Assembly: GCF_050613185.1 (NCBI RefSeq)
Contig: NZ_CP192511.1
Span: 1,550,001-1,614,000 of the forward strand
DNA length: 64,000 nucleotides
From: Chelonobacter sp050613185
GTDB lineage: Bacteria; Pseudomonadota; Gammaproteobacteria; Enterobacterales; Pasteurellaceae
Reading direction: 5' to 3'
Made by a program: the position numbers and the translations under genes. Below, in pieces: positions 7,856 to 19,299 of the stretch (position 1 is its first letter; each line of letters begins with the position of its first letter). The notes under the pieces were generated by a model. That model made no database searches and was not told the DNA's origin. It saw only the letters and a program-made list of their open reading frames with translations.

Positions 7856-9988
7856 TTGTATCTATTCGAGAGCCTAAACCGGATTATTCAAGGCTATTTG
7901 CCACCGGAACAGATCGAACTGGTGAAGCAAGCCTATGTGATCGCCCGTGATGCCCACGAAGGCGTAACCCGTTCCAGCGGCGAGCCGTATATCACCCACC
8001 CGGTGGCGGTGGCGTCGATTATCGCCGAGATGAAACTGGATCACGAAGCGGTGATGGCGGCGTTGTTACACGACGTGATCGAAGATACCCCTTACACCGA
8101 ACAACAGCTGACCGAAGCCTTTGGGCAGAGCGTCGCCGAGATCGTCGAGGGCGTGTCGAAACTGGATAAATTAAAATTCAGGACACGCAAAGAGGCGGAA
8201 ACCGAGAATTTCCGCAAGATGATTTTGGCGATGACCAAAGATATTCGGGTGGTGTTGATTAAGCTGGCAGACCGCACCCACAATATGCGCACCCTAGGTT
8301 CGTTGCGCCCGGACAAACGCCGGCGTATCGCTAAAGAAACGTTGGAAATTTACAGCCCGTTGGCACACCGTTTGGGGATTGAGCATATCAAAAACGAATT
8401 GGAGGATTTAGGCTTTGAAGCCTTGCACCCAAACCGTTACCAAGTGTTGCAAAAAGTGATCCAAGCCGCGCGCGGCAACCGCAAAGAGATGATTCAGCGC
8501 ATTGCCGATGAAATCAAAGGGCGGTTGGACGATGCCGGTATCCATTCACGCGTATTTGGTCGAGAAAAACATCTGTATTCGATCTACCAAAAAATGCGTT
8601 TAAAAGAGCAGCGTTTCCATTCGATTATGGATATTTACGCCTTTCGGGCAATCGTCGATGATGTCGATACCTGCTACCGCGTGCTGGGGCAAATGCACGG
8701 ATTGTATAAACCGCGTCCCGGGCGGGTGAAAGATTACATCGCCATTCCCAAAGCCAACGGCTATCAATCGCTGCACACCTCGATGATCGGGCCGCACGGC
8801 GTGCCGGTCGAAGTGCAGATCCGTACCGAAGATATGGATCAAATGGCGGAAATGGGGGTGGCGGCGCACTGGGCGTATAAGCAAGGCAGCGAAGTCAAAA
8901 ATACCACCGCACAAATCCGTGCGCAACGCTGGCTGCAAAGCCTGATAGAGTTGCAGCAAAGTTCGGGCAACTCGTTGGAATTTATCGAAAGCGTGAAATC
9001 CGATATGTTCCCGGACGAAATCTATGTCTTCACCCCGAAAGGGCGGATCGTCGAATTACCAACCGGCGCAACCGCGATTGACTTTGCCTATGCGGTGCAT
9101 TCCGACATCGGACAAACCTGTATCGGCGCACGGGTCGATCGCGTGCCGTATCCGTTATCGCAACCGTTGGAAAGCGGGCAAACGGTGGAAGTGATCACCG
9201 CGCCGTCGGCACGCCCAAGTGCGGGTTGGCTCAATTTTGTGGTGACGGCCAAAGCGCGTTCTAAAATCCGCCAAACCCTGAAAAGTTTACGCCGCGACGA
9301 ATCGGTTATTTTAGGCAAACGCCAACTGATTCATTCACTTTCGCCGTACAAATTGGAAGATATTGATCAGCAACGCTTGCAACATTTATTGACCGAGTTA
9401 AAACTGAGCGATTTTGACGATCTGTTGGCGGAAATCGGCTTGGGCAATCAAATGAGCGCGGTCATTGCGCACAGTTTGCTGGGTGAAAAAATTGCGATTG
9501 ATACTGACGGCATTCCGAATAACCACAAAGATTCTAATAACTTGATTATCAAAGGTGCGGAAGGCTTGCTGATCAGCTGCGCCAAATGTTGCCACCCGGT
9601 ACCGGGCGACCCGGTTATTGCATTTGTCAGCCCGGGCAAGGGCTTGGTGGTACACCATGCGTCTTGTTCCAATATTGTGCGGGAAAGTCAAAACCAACCG
9701 GAGCATTTCACGTCGGTTGAGTGGGAAAAGAGTGAAAACACCGCCGAATTCGATGCCGAATTGCGGATTGAAATGGTGAACAAGCAGGGGATTCTAGCGA
9801 ATCTGACCTCGGCAATCGCGGCAACCGGCAGCAATATTAAAAGCATTGTCACCGAAGAAAAAGAGGGGCGGGTGTATGTCGTCACTCTTTTGATCTCAAC
9901 TCACAACGTACAACAACTGAACGGCGTGATGAAAAAGCTAAGTGCGGTTTCCGGCGTGATTGAGATTGTGCGTAATATCAACGAATAA
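7856..9988 (+). CDS. spoT: Bifunctional (p)ppGpp hydrolase/synthetase
   Basis: 710 residues with a TTG start (7856); the start MYLFESLN matches SpoT families. Order: an HD hydrolase domain with HPVAVASI and HDVIEDT (about 45-80), a synthetase domain (RFHSIMDIYAFRAIV, YQSLHTSMIG), a TGS domain (VFTPKGRIVELPTGATAIDFA, about 385-445), and a C-terminal zinc-finger/ACT region (CCHPVPGDPV; KQGILANLTSAIAATGSNIK). The HD motifs point to active hydrolysis of the alarmone. The protein senses starvation signals in the cytoplasm. It is the third gene of gmk-rpoZ-spoT-recG; recG starts 13 bp after its stop codon. Confidence 0.97.
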   Translation: MYLFESLNRIIQGYLPPEQIELVKQAYVIARDAHEGVTRSSGEPYITHPVAVASIIAEMKLDHEAVMAALLHDVIEDTPYTEQQLTEAFGQSVAEIVEGVSKLDKLKFRTRKEAETENFRKMILAMTKDIRVVLIKLADRTHNMRTLGSLRPDKRRRIAKETLEIYSPLAHRLGIEHIKNELEDLGFEALHPNRYQVLQKVIQAARGNRKEMIQRIADEIKGRLDDAGIHSRVFGREKHLYSIYQKMRLKEQRFHSIMDIYAFRAIVDDVDTCYRVLGQMHGLYKPRPGRVKDYIAIPKANGYQSLHTSMIGPHGVPVEVQIRTEDMDQMAEMGVAAHWAYKQGSEVKNTTAQIRAQRWLQSLIELQQSSGNSLEFIESVKSDMFPDEIYVFTPKGRIVELPTGATAIDFAYAVHSDIGQTCIGARVDRVPYPLSQPLESGQTVEVITAPSARPSAGWLNFVVTAKARSKIRQTLKSLRRDESVILGKRQLIHSLSPYKLEDIDQQRLQHLLTELKLSDFDDLLAEIGLGNQMSAVIAHSLLGEKIAIDTDGIPNNHKDSNNLIIKGAEGLLISCAKCCHPVPGDPVIAFVSPGKGLVVHHASCSNIVRESQNQPEHFTSVEWEKSENTAEFDAELRIEMVNKQGILANLTSAIAATGSNIKSIVTEEKEGRVYVVTLLISTHNVQQLNGVMKKLSAVSGVIEIVRNINE

Positions 9989-10001
9989 CCTGAGTTGAAT
10001 A

Positions 10002-12083
10002 ATGAAAGAGCAGTTGCTAGATGCGATTCCGCTGACCGCACTTACCGGAGTGGGCGCGGCGGTGGCGGCAAAGCTCGCTAAAATCAATATTAACAATGTG
10101 CAGGATCTGCTGTTTCACCTGCCGAGCCGTTATGAAGACCGCACGCGCATTACCCCGCTCAGTCAAATTCGCGCCGATCAATACGCCACGATTGAGGGCG
10201 TGGTGCAAACAGCGGAAGTGACTTTCGGCAAACGTCCGATTTTAACCGTCACGTTGTCGGACGGCAACAGCAAAATCGGTTTGCGCTTTTTCAATTTCAA
10301 TGCCGGCATGAAAAACAGCCTGCAAGCCGGTACACGGGTGAAAGCCTTTGGCGAGATTAAGCGTGGGCGCTTTATGGCGGAAATCCATCACCCGCAATAT
10401 CAAATTATTCGCAACGATCAGCCGGTTGTTTTAGAAGAAAACCTCACGCCGATTTATCCGACCACCGACGGCTTGCGCCAAACAGCACTGCGCAATCTAA
10501 CCGAGCAGGCATTGAAATTATTGCACGGCACACCGGTGAACGAACTGCTGCCGCTGGAGTTTAATCCGCACCGTATCAGCCTGAAAGAGGCGCTGACTTG
10601 CCTGCACCGTCCGCCGCCGAATATTTCTTTCGAACAATTGGAACAAGGCAAGCACCCGGCACAACAGCGGCTGATTTATGAAGAATTATTGGCGCATAAT
10701 TTGGCAATCCAGCAAAGTCGGGTCGAAACCAAACGCTTGAATGCGGAAAGTTTAACGGTTGATCCGCACTTGACCGCACTTTTTCTGGCACAACTGCCGT
10801 TTCGGCCGACCAAAGCACAACAGCGTGTGGCGGCAGAAATTCAGCAAGATATGGCAAAAAACGAGCCGATGATGCGCTTGGTGCAAGGGGATGTCGGTTC
10901 AGGCAAAACGTTGGTTGCGGCATTGGCGGCGTTGACGGCAATCGGGCAAGGCAAGCAGGCGGCACTGATGGCACCGACTGAAATCTTAGCCGAACAGCAC
11001 GCACAGAATTTCCGCCGTTGGTTTGAGCCGTTGGGAATTGAAATCGGCTGGCTTGCCGGCAAAGTGAAAGGCAAAGCGCGCCAAACAGCGTTGGATCAGA
11101 TCAAGTGCGGTCAGGCGAAGATGATTGTCGGCACGCACGCGCTGTTTCAAGAAGATGTCGAATTTGCCAATTTATCATTGGTGATTATCGATGAACAGCA
11201 CCGTTTTGGCGTACATCAACGGCTGATGTTGCGCGAAAAAGGGCTGAAAAATGCATTTTATCCACACCAACTGATTATGACCGCAACGCCGATTCCGCGC
11301 ACGTTGGCGATGACGGTGTATGCCGATTTGGATACCTCGATTATCGATGAATTGCCGCCGGGACGCACCCCGATTCAAACCATTGTGATTTCCGAAGAGC
11401 GGCGCGATGAAATCGTGCAACGGGTTAATCAGGCGTGTAACAATGAAAAACGGCAGGCGTATTGGGTCTGTACCCTGATTGAAGAATCGGAAGTGCTGGA
11501 AGCGCAAGCCGCCGAAGCGATCATGCAGGATCTGCAACGGGCGCTGCCGAATCTCGCCATCGGCTTGGTGCATGGGCGTATGAAAGCACAAGAAAAACAG
11601 ATGGTTATGCAGCAATTCAAACAAGCGGAATTGGATTTGTTGGTGGCGACGACGGTGATTGAAGTCGGGGTTGACGTACCGAATGCCAGTTTGATGATTA
11701 TCGAAAATGCCGAACGCTTGGGCTTATCGCAATTGCACCAACTGCGCGGGCGGGTCGGGCGCGGCAGCATTGATTCTTATTGCGTGCTGATGTACAAACC
11801 CCCGCTCGGCAAGGTCTCGCGCCAGCGTTTGCAAGTATTGCGCGACAGCCAGGACGGTTTTGTGATTGCGGAAAAAGATCTGCAAATTCGCGGGCCGGGC
11901 GAAGTGTTGGGCACAAAACAGACCGGTATTGCCGAATTTAAAATTGCTAATTTGCTGCGTGATCGCAAGTTGATCCCCTTGGTACAACACAACGCACGCC
12001 AACTTATTGAACGCTATCCGAGTTGTGTGGACGGCTTGATTCAACGCTGGCTTGATCAACGGACAATGTACAGCAATGCCTAA
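10002..12083 (+). CDS. recG: ATP-dependent DNA helicase RecG
   Basis: 693 residues, normal length. An N-terminal wedge/OB region precedes a superfamily 2 helicase core with Walker A GDVGSGKT (296-303), DEQH (397-400), TATPIPRT and QLRGRVGRG (motif VI). RecG reverses stalled replication forks and acts on branched DNA and R-loops. Its 3' end overlaps the start of ubiC by 8 bp, so the two are probably cotranscribed. It contains several USS copies, in line with neighbouring genes. Confidence 0.97.
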   Translation: MKEQLLDAIPLTALTGVGAAVAAKLAKININNVQDLLFHLPSRYEDRTRITPLSQIRADQYATIEGVVQTAEVTFGKRPILTVTLSDGNSKIGLRFFNFNAGMKNSLQAGTRVKAFGEIKRGRFMAEIHHPQYQIIRNDQPVVLEENLTPIYPTTDGLRQTALRNLTEQALKLLHGTPVNELLPLEFNPHRISLKEALTCLHRPPPNISFEQLEQGKHPAQQRLIYEELLAHNLAIQQSRVETKRLNAESLTVDPHLTALFLAQLPFRPTKAQQRVAAEIQQDMAKNEPMMRLVQGDVGSGKTLVAALAALTAIGQGKQAALMAPTEILAEQHAQNFRRWFEPLGIEIGWLAGKVKGKARQTALDQIKCGQAKMIVGTHALFQEDVEFANLSLVIIDEQHRFGVHQRLMLREKGLKNAFYPHQLIMTATPIPRTLAMTVYADLDTSIIDELPPGRTPIQTIVISEERRDEIVQRVNQACNNEKRQAYWVCTLIEESEVLEAQAAEAIMQDLQRALPNLAIGLVHGRMKAQEKQMVMQQFKQAELDLLVATTVIEVGVDVPNASLMIIENAERLGLSQLHQLRGRVGRGSIDSYCVLMYKPPLGKVSRQRLQVLRDSQDGFVIAEKDLQIRGPGEVLGTKQTGIAEFKIANLLRDRKLIPLVQHNARQLIERYPSCVDGLIQRWLDQRTMYSNA

Positions 12084-12579
12084 GCAGAAAATAATTCCGG
12101 GTTACCGCACTTGGTTGCAAAGTGCGGTTTGGCAACAGGGCGCAACCGCACTTTCGGCGACGGAACAAGAGTGGTTGTTGTGTGCGGAATCGTTAACCGC
12201 AAAACTAAAACGGCACTGTAAGCTGTTTCAAGTCGAGTTGTTACACCAAGGTTGGCAAAACGAGCTGTTCAGTAATGAAAGTGCGGTTTTAGCGAAAAAT
12301 CAACGCTATTGGTTGCGTGAAGTCTTTTTATATGGCGATCAACAACCTTGGCTCTTTGCCCGCACCGTTATTCCCGAACAGCTTTGTATACAATTCCCGC
12401 CGTTATTGGCGCTAGGCGACAAACCGTTAGGTGAATTTTTATTCGAACAAAAATTCGTACGCGGCGAGTTGGAATGGAGTAAAATGGACGGATTAGCGGC
12501 TAGGCGCTCTGTTTTTTCAATGCAAGACAGCTGGTTACTTGTCAGCGAATTGTTTTTAGATGATTTTGGCTATTTATGA
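12076..12579 (+). CDS. ubiC: Chorismate pyruvate-lyase
   Basis: 167 residues from ATG 12076. The motif YWLREVFLYGDQQPW followed by FARTVIPE is typical of UbiC, which removes pyruvate from chorismate to give 4-hydroxybenzoate, the first step of ubiquinone synthesis. An upstream in-frame start at 12052 lies well inside recG and is less likely. The gene overlaps recG by 8 bp and murI by 4 bp (ATGA), a sign of translational coupling. It carries four USS cores (12104, 12120, 12145, 12279), three of them in the first 80 bp. No ubiA follows, unlike in E. coli. Confidence 0.9.
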   Translation: MPKQKIIPGYRTWLQSAVWQQGATALSATEQEWLLCAESLTAKLKRHCKLFQVELLHQGWQNELFSNESAVLAKNQRYWLREVFLYGDQQPWLFARTVIPEQLCIQFPPLLALGDKPLGEFLFEQKFVRGELEWSKMDGLAARRSVFSMQDSWLLVSELFLDDFGYL

Positions 12580-13418
12580 TGAAGAAAAATAATCCATTAC
12601 CGACTGTTTTGGTGTTTGATTCCGGTGTCGGCGGCTTGACGGTCTATGCTGAAATACAGGCATTATTGCCGAATTGCCATTACCTCTATTGCTTGGATAA
12701 TGCCTTTTTTCCTTACTCGGAAAAAAGCGAACGGCAGATTATCGACCGCACTTTGCTCGTTTGTCAAAAGTTAGTCGCACAGTATCCGATTGATCTGGTG
12801 GTTATCGCCTGTAATACCGCGAGTACGGTGGTATTGCCGACATTGAGAGAGCAGCTGCCGCAGCATATCGAAATCGTCGGTACTGTACCGGCAATCAAAC
12901 CGGCGGCACAGGTGTCACAAACCAAACATATCGGCTTGTTGGCAACCAAAGGTACGGTAAAACGGGCTTATACCGAAGAATTAATCCAAAATTATGCTGT
13001 CGATTGTGTTGTCGAGAAAATCGGAACAACCGAATTAGTCGAACTTGCAGAAAAGAAAATGCGCGGCGATTCGGTGGATTTGGGACGGTTGCACAATATT
13101 GTCAAGCCTTGGGTTGAGTTGAAAACGTTGGATACGGTCATTTGGGGTTGCACCCATTTTCCATTACTGGAAAATGAACTGAAACTCTGTCTGCCGCAAG
13201 TGAAATATTTTGTTGATTCCAGCAAGGCGGTAGCAAAACGGGTTAAACAGCTATTGCAGGAAAAACAATTATATCAAGTAGAAAGTAGCGAATTACCAAG
13301 CGCAAAAAAACTGATTTTTTCTACCGCAGCGATTAACCATATTTTCGGCTTCCAAAGCATGATGCAACGTTACGGTTTCAGCGAATGGCAACAGGTAGAT
13401 ACAAACCAACCGGACTAA
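12576..13418 (+). CDS. murI: Glutamate racemase
   Basis: 280 residues. The two catalytic cysteines are Cys79 in ACNTAST and Cys192 in GCTHFPLL; DSGVGGLTV and the PYSEKS loop are also conserved. It makes D-glutamate for peptidoglycan. ATG 12576 overlaps the ubiC stop codon. The first two codons are both ATG, so translation may begin at either. Confidence 0.95.
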   Translation: MMKKNNPLPTVLVFDSGVGGLTVYAEIQALLPNCHYLYCLDNAFFPYSEKSERQIIDRTLLVCQKLVAQYPIDLVVIACNTASTVVLPTLREQLPQHIEIVGTVPAIKPAAQVSQTKHIGLLATKGTVKRAYTEELIQNYAVDCVVEKIGTTELVELAEKKMRGDSVDLGRLHNIVKPWVELKTLDTVIWGCTHFPLLENELKLCLPQVKYFVDSSKAVAKRVKQLLQEKQLYQVESSELPSAKKLIFSTAAINHIFGFQSMMQRYGFSEWQQVDTNQPD

Positions 13419-13437
13419 TACTAAAGTTTTACGTCTA

Positions 13438-13460
13438 AAATGCCGGTTAAATCGGCATTT
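13438..13460 (+). terminator. Terminator hairpin after murI
   Basis: AAATGCCG (13438-13445) and CGGCATTT (13453-13460) pair perfectly across a 7-nt loop. It separates the recG-ubiC-murI unit from the rRNA promoter region. The T-run is short, so efficiency is uncertain. Confidence 0.65.
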
Positions 13461-13503
13461 CGCTTAAGAAACTAGCAATCGCTCTTTTTTCCGCAAAAAT
13501 AAT

Positions 13504-13696
13504 GATCTTTTTTTAAAAAAGATCTTGCCAAAAAATTTTGCCGCCCTATAATGCGCTTCCACTGACGGCGACAACGCAAAACGGCGTGGCAAGTCGGTGA
13601 AAGTGAAGCGGTTAGTTTAAAAATCGCTTGACGAAAAAATGGGATTGTGTAGAATGACAATCCTTTCCTTGAAAAGAAGGAAACTGTTCTTTAACA
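13504..13696 (+). promoter_or_regulatory. rRNA operon promoter region and boxA leader
   Basis: First promoter: TTGCCA (13525-13530), 16 bp, TATAAT (13547-13552), then the GC-rich GCGCTTCC, typical of stringently controlled rRNA promoters. Second promoter: TTGACG (13628-13633), 16 bp, TAGAAT (13650-13655). An AT-rich palindrome (13504-13524, arms GATCTTTTTT and AAAAAAGATC) abuts the first -35 box, where an UP element would lie. TGTTCTTTAACA (13685-13696) matches the rRNA antitermination boxA. No gene is seen between murI and the 16S start. Confidence 0.8.
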
Positions 13697-13851
13697 ATAT
13701 ATCAGACAATCTGTGTGGGCACTTGTGCAAGGCATTGGTAATTTAAAGATTTAAAAAACTAAAGTCTTAATGAGTGCTGATAGTAAATTCATAATTGAAA
13801 CTTTTGTGGTTTCAACATTATAGTCAGAAATTCGTTGAGCGATTGAACTTG

Positions 13852-15390
<1,539 letters not shown>

Positions 15391-15465
15391 TATATGACTG
15401 ATGATTTTGTATAGGTGTTCACACAGATTGTTTGATAGATTTGAGAATAACGTGTTATGGTCGCG

Positions 15466-15541
15466 GTCCCCATCGTCTAGAGGCCTAGGACATCGCCCTT
15501 TCACGGCGGTAACCGGGGTTCGAATCCCCGTGGGGACGCCA
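15466..15541 (+). tRNA. tRNA-Glu (TTC)
   Basis: 76 nt in the 16S-23S spacer. The acceptor stem GTCCCC/GGGGAC, the anticodon loop CTTTCAC (anticodon TTC), GTTCGAATC in the T arm and an encoded CCA end are all visible. This gives a tRNA-Glu-type rRNA operon rather than the Ile/Ala type. Confidence 0.97.
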
Positions 15542-15847
15542 TAACACGATATTTTTGAATCGTATCGGTGAAAACCGATTTGTTCTTTAAAAATTTGGAC
15601 ACAAGCTAAAAACTGAAGAGAACTCAAGCGTTCGAGAGGACGTAAGAGCTGAGTATTCGAAAATCGAGCAATCGAGAATCGAATTGGGCTTGTTTGGTGA
15701 GAAAAGGCACTGAGCAGGTCAGCGTAGGGAAACTTACGCACGAGTCAATGGAAGACGGCTTTGGGAATGGAAAGCGGACTGAACGAAACGGGCACGAAAG
15801 TGGTTAGTTGAAATGAAAGTGCGGTCTGAAAATTCTTGAGGTTGTAT
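15542..15847 (+). other. tRNA-Glu to 23S spacer
   Basis: 306 nt without a gene. It contains a second boxA-like TGTTCTTTAAAA (15581-15592) and a USS core (15817-15825) just before the 23S start. The region flanking the 23S RNA probably forms the long RNase III processing stem with sequence after 19299. No other feature was recognised. Confidence 0.6.
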
Positions 15848-16389
15848 GGTTAAGTGACTAAGCGTGCAGGGTGGATGCCTAGGCAGTCAGAGGCGAAGAA
15901 GGACGTGCTAATCTGCGAAAAGCGTGGAGGAGTTGATAAGAAGCGTTAATACTCCACGATATCCGAATGGGGAAACCCAGTAGATGAAGAATCTACTATT
16001 GTTAACTGAATCCATAGGTTAACAAGGCGAACCGGGAGAACTGAAACATCTCAGTACCCCGAGGAAAAGAAATCAATTGAGATTCCGTAAGTAGCGGCGA
16101 GCGAACACGGAGAAGCCGTTAGTGATAGTAAGTGAGTTAGGAGAATGAGTTGGGAAGCTCAATCGCAGAGGGTGATAATCCCGTATCCGAAGGCACAGTT
16201 ACGGTACTAAGCTAACAGCAAGTAGGGCGGGACACGAGAAATCCTGTTTGAAGATGGGGGGACCATCCTCCAAGGCTAAATACTCCTGACTGACCGATAG
16301 TGAACCAGTACCGTGAGGGAAAGGCGAAAAGAACCCTGGTGAAGGGAGTGAAATAGAACCTGAAACCCTGTACGTACAAGCAGTGGGAG

Positions 16390-16566
16390 CCCTATCACTC
16401 AAGTGTATTGAGAGTGGTATAGAAAACGTTGAAATGCGGTTAACGTTTTGCGAAGCAAAACGGTCAACCCCAAAATCAATCAGGAAACTGATGATTAATC
16501 GGCGTGTGAAAGGGGCGTTTTACGAAGTAAAACGGCAATCCGAAAGCAGTATGCTTGAGGATAGGG
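16390..16566 (+). other. Non-coding intervening sequence in 23S helix 25
   Basis: E. coli has a short hairpin between GCAGTGGGAGC and GTGACTGCGTACC; here about 177 nt lie there. The ends pair: CCCTATC, a bulged A, CTCAAG (16390-16403) with CTTGAGGATAGGG (16554-16566). Inside are three hairpins: 16444-16462, a GAAA-loop hairpin near 16475-16495, and 16516-16534. The first and last are copies that differ by a compensated base pair. Helix 25 IVS are known in Haemophilus and Aggregatibacter. Confidence 0.85.
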
Positions 16567-16986
16567 TGACTGCGTACCTTTTGTATAATGGGTCAGCGAC
16601 TTATATTGTGTAGCGAGGTTAACCGAATAGGGGAGCCGAAGGGAAACCGAGTCTTAACTGGGCGAAGAGTTGCACGATATAGACCCGAAACCCGGTGATC
16701 TAGCCATGGGCAGGTTGAAGGTTGGGTAACACTAACTGGAGGACCGAACCGACTACTGTTGAAAAAGTAGCGGATGACTTGTGGCTGGGGGTGAAAGGCC
16801 AATCAAACCGGGAGATAGCTGGTTCTCCCCGAAATCTATTTAGGTAGAGCCTTAGATGAATACCTTCGGGGGTAGAGCACTGTTTCGGCTAGGGGGTCAT
16901 CCCGACTTACCAACCCGATGCAAACTGCGAATACCGAAGAGTACTATCTAGGAGACACACGGCGGGTGCTAACGTTCGTCGTGAAG

Positions 16987-17019
<33 letters not shown>

Positions 17020-17066
17020 AAAGTCTATGTTAAGTGGGAAACGAAGTGGGAAGGCTTAGACAGCTA

Positions 17067-17098
<32 letters not shown>

Positions 17099-17179
17099 GA
17101 AAGCGTAATAGCTCACTAGTCGAGTCGGCCTGCGCGGAAGATGTAACGGGGCTAAAACATAGCACCGAAGCTGCGGCAT

Positions 17180-17592
17180 TCAGATGACAGATTTCAGATG
17201 TCAGGAGACAGTATGGCAATCAAGTTTGAAGATTTGAAGGTGTTTCAACGCGCTTATAAAGTGTCGTTGGAAATTCATCAAGCGAGCTTGGATTTTCCTA
17301 AGATAGAGCAATATGCGTTAGGAGACCAAGTTAGACGGGCAAGCAAAAGCATTTGTGCAAATTTAGCCGAAGGTTTTGCAAGGCAACGTACTAAAGCGGA
17401 TTTAAATCGATTTCTTAGCATGGCAATAGGCAGTGCTGATGAAATGCGAGTTTGGTTAAGATACTGTTATGACTTGAAATATGCAGATGGACAAGATTGG
17501 CAAAGATGGCGTAATGAATACGAAGAAATTGCGAAGATGTTACAAGGTTTTGGTAAAACACCGAAACCTGACGTCTGAAGTCTGTCATCTGA
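17180..17592 (+). other. Protein-coding intervening sequence in 23S helix 45
   Basis: The insertion lies between GAAGCTGCGGC and GGGTAGGGGAGCG, which flank helix 45 in E. coli. Its ends form a 25-bp stem (17180-17204 with 17568-17592) containing two G-U pairs and no mismatch, an expected RNase III substrate. It encloses an S23 reading frame (17213-17578). The ribosome-binding site overlaps the end of the left arm and the stop codon lies within the right arm, so nearly the whole IVS is either stem or coding sequence. Confidence 0.9.
17213..17578 (+). CDS. S23 family four-helix-bundle protein encoded in the 23S IVS
   Basis: 121 residues. ATG 17213 is preferred over ATG 17198 because AGGAG (17203-17207) lies 5 nt before it and the upstream ATG lies inside the terminal stem. 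Signatures of the family are FEDLKVFQRAYKVSLEIHQ at the start, then YALGDQVRRASKSICANLAEG and a C-terminal helix rich in Arg/Glu. Known members, such as those in Leptospira and Coxiella 23S IVS, form a basic pentameric four-helix bundle; their role is not settled, with RNA binding or IVS maintenance proposed. It lies in the sense strand of the 23S transcript, so translation would require the rRNA precursor or the excised IVS to act as mRNA. Confidence 0.88.
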   Translation: MAIKFEDLKVFQRAYKVSLEIHQASLDFPKIEQYALGDQVRRASKSICANLAEGFARQRTKADLNRFLSMAIGSADEMRVWLRYCYDLKYADGQDWQRWRNEYEEIAKMLQGFGKTPKPDV

Positions 17593-18295
17593 TTGGGTAG
17601 GGGAGCGTTGTGTAAGCGGAAGAAGGTGGCTCGAGAGGGCTGCTGGACGTATCACAAGTGCGAATGCTGACATAAGTAACGATAAAGGGGGTGAAAAACC
17701 CCCTCGCCGGAAGACCAAGGGTTCCTGTCCAACGTTAATCGGGGCAGGGTGAGTCGGCCCCTAAGGCGAGGCTGAAGAGCGTAGTCGATGGGAAACGGGT
17801 TAATATTCCCGTACTTGTGATAAGAGCGATGTGGGGACGGAGCAGGTTAGGTTATCCGGGTGACGGAAGTCCCGGTCCAAGCGTGTAGGATGGATGATTA
17901 GGCAAATCCGGTCATCTAAATCAGAGGCGTGACGGGGAGACTCCACGGAGTCGAAGTAACCGATACCACACTTCCAGGAAAAGCCGCTAAGCTTATCTTA
18001 TCATAAACCGTACTGAAAACCGACACAGGTGGTCAGGTAGAGAATACTCAGGCGCTTGAGAGAACTCGGGTGAAGGAACTAGGCAAAATAGCACCGTAAC
18101 TTCGGGAGAAGGTGCGCTGACGGTAATTGAAGTCCTTAACGGATAGAGGTGAAGTCAGTCGAAGTGACCAGCTGGCTGCAACTGTTTATTAAAAACACAG
18201 CACTCTGCAAACACGAAAGTGGACGTATAGGGTGTGACGCCTGCCCGGTGCTGGAAGGTTAATTGATGATGTGAGAGCATTTGATCGAAGCCCCA

Positions 18296-18381
<86 letters not shown>

Positions 18382-18803
18382 GGCCAGGCTGTCTCCACCC
18401 GAGACTCAGTGAAATTGAAATCGCCGTGAAGATGCGGTGTACCCGCGGCTAGACGGAAAGACCCCGTGAACCTTTACTATAGCTTGACACTGAACATTGA
18501 ATTTTGATGTGTAGGATAGGTGGGAGACAGAGAAGTATTAACGCCAGTTAATATGGAGTCGTTGTTGAAATACCACCCTTTAAGGTTTGATGTTCTAACA
18601 CAGACTGCGGCACGCGGTCGTGGACAGTGTCTGGTGGGTAGTTTGACTGGGGCGGTCTCCTCCCAAAGCGTAACGGAGGAGTACGAAGGTTTGCTAATCA
18701 CGGTCGGACATCGTGAGGTTAGTACAATGGTATAAGCAAGCTTGACTGCGAGACGGACATGTCGAGCAGGTGCGAAAGCAGGTCATAGTGATCCGGTGGT
18801 TCT

Positions 18804-18859
<56 letters not shown>

Positions 18860-18888
18860 ACCGCCCAAGAGTTCATATCGACGGCGGT

Positions 18889-18931
<43 letters not shown>

Positions 18932-18932
18932 T

Positions 18933-18966
<34 letters not shown>

Positions 18967-19299
18967 TGGTACGCGAGCTGGGTTTAGAACGTCGTGAGAC
19001 AGTTCGGTCCCTATCTGCCGTGGGCGTTGGAAAATTGAAAGGGGCTGCTCCTAGTACGAGAGGACCGGAGTGGACGCACCGCTGGTGTTCCCGTTGTTTC
19101 GCCAGAAGCATTGCGGGGTAGCTATGTGCGGGAGAGATAAGTGCTGAAAGCATCTAAGCACGAAACTTGCCTTGAGATGAGTTTTCCCACACTTAGAGTG
19201 TGTAAGGGTTGTTTAAGACGAAGACGTAGATAGGCGGGGTGTGTAAGTGTAGTGATACATTGAGCTAACCCGTACTAATTGCCCGAGAGGCTTAACCAT

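Noticed and set aside
17180..17592. Group I or group II intron in the 23S gene
   Set aside because: No catalytic core or splice-site features; the ends form a simple stem and the site is the classical IVS position, so removal without ligation is expected.
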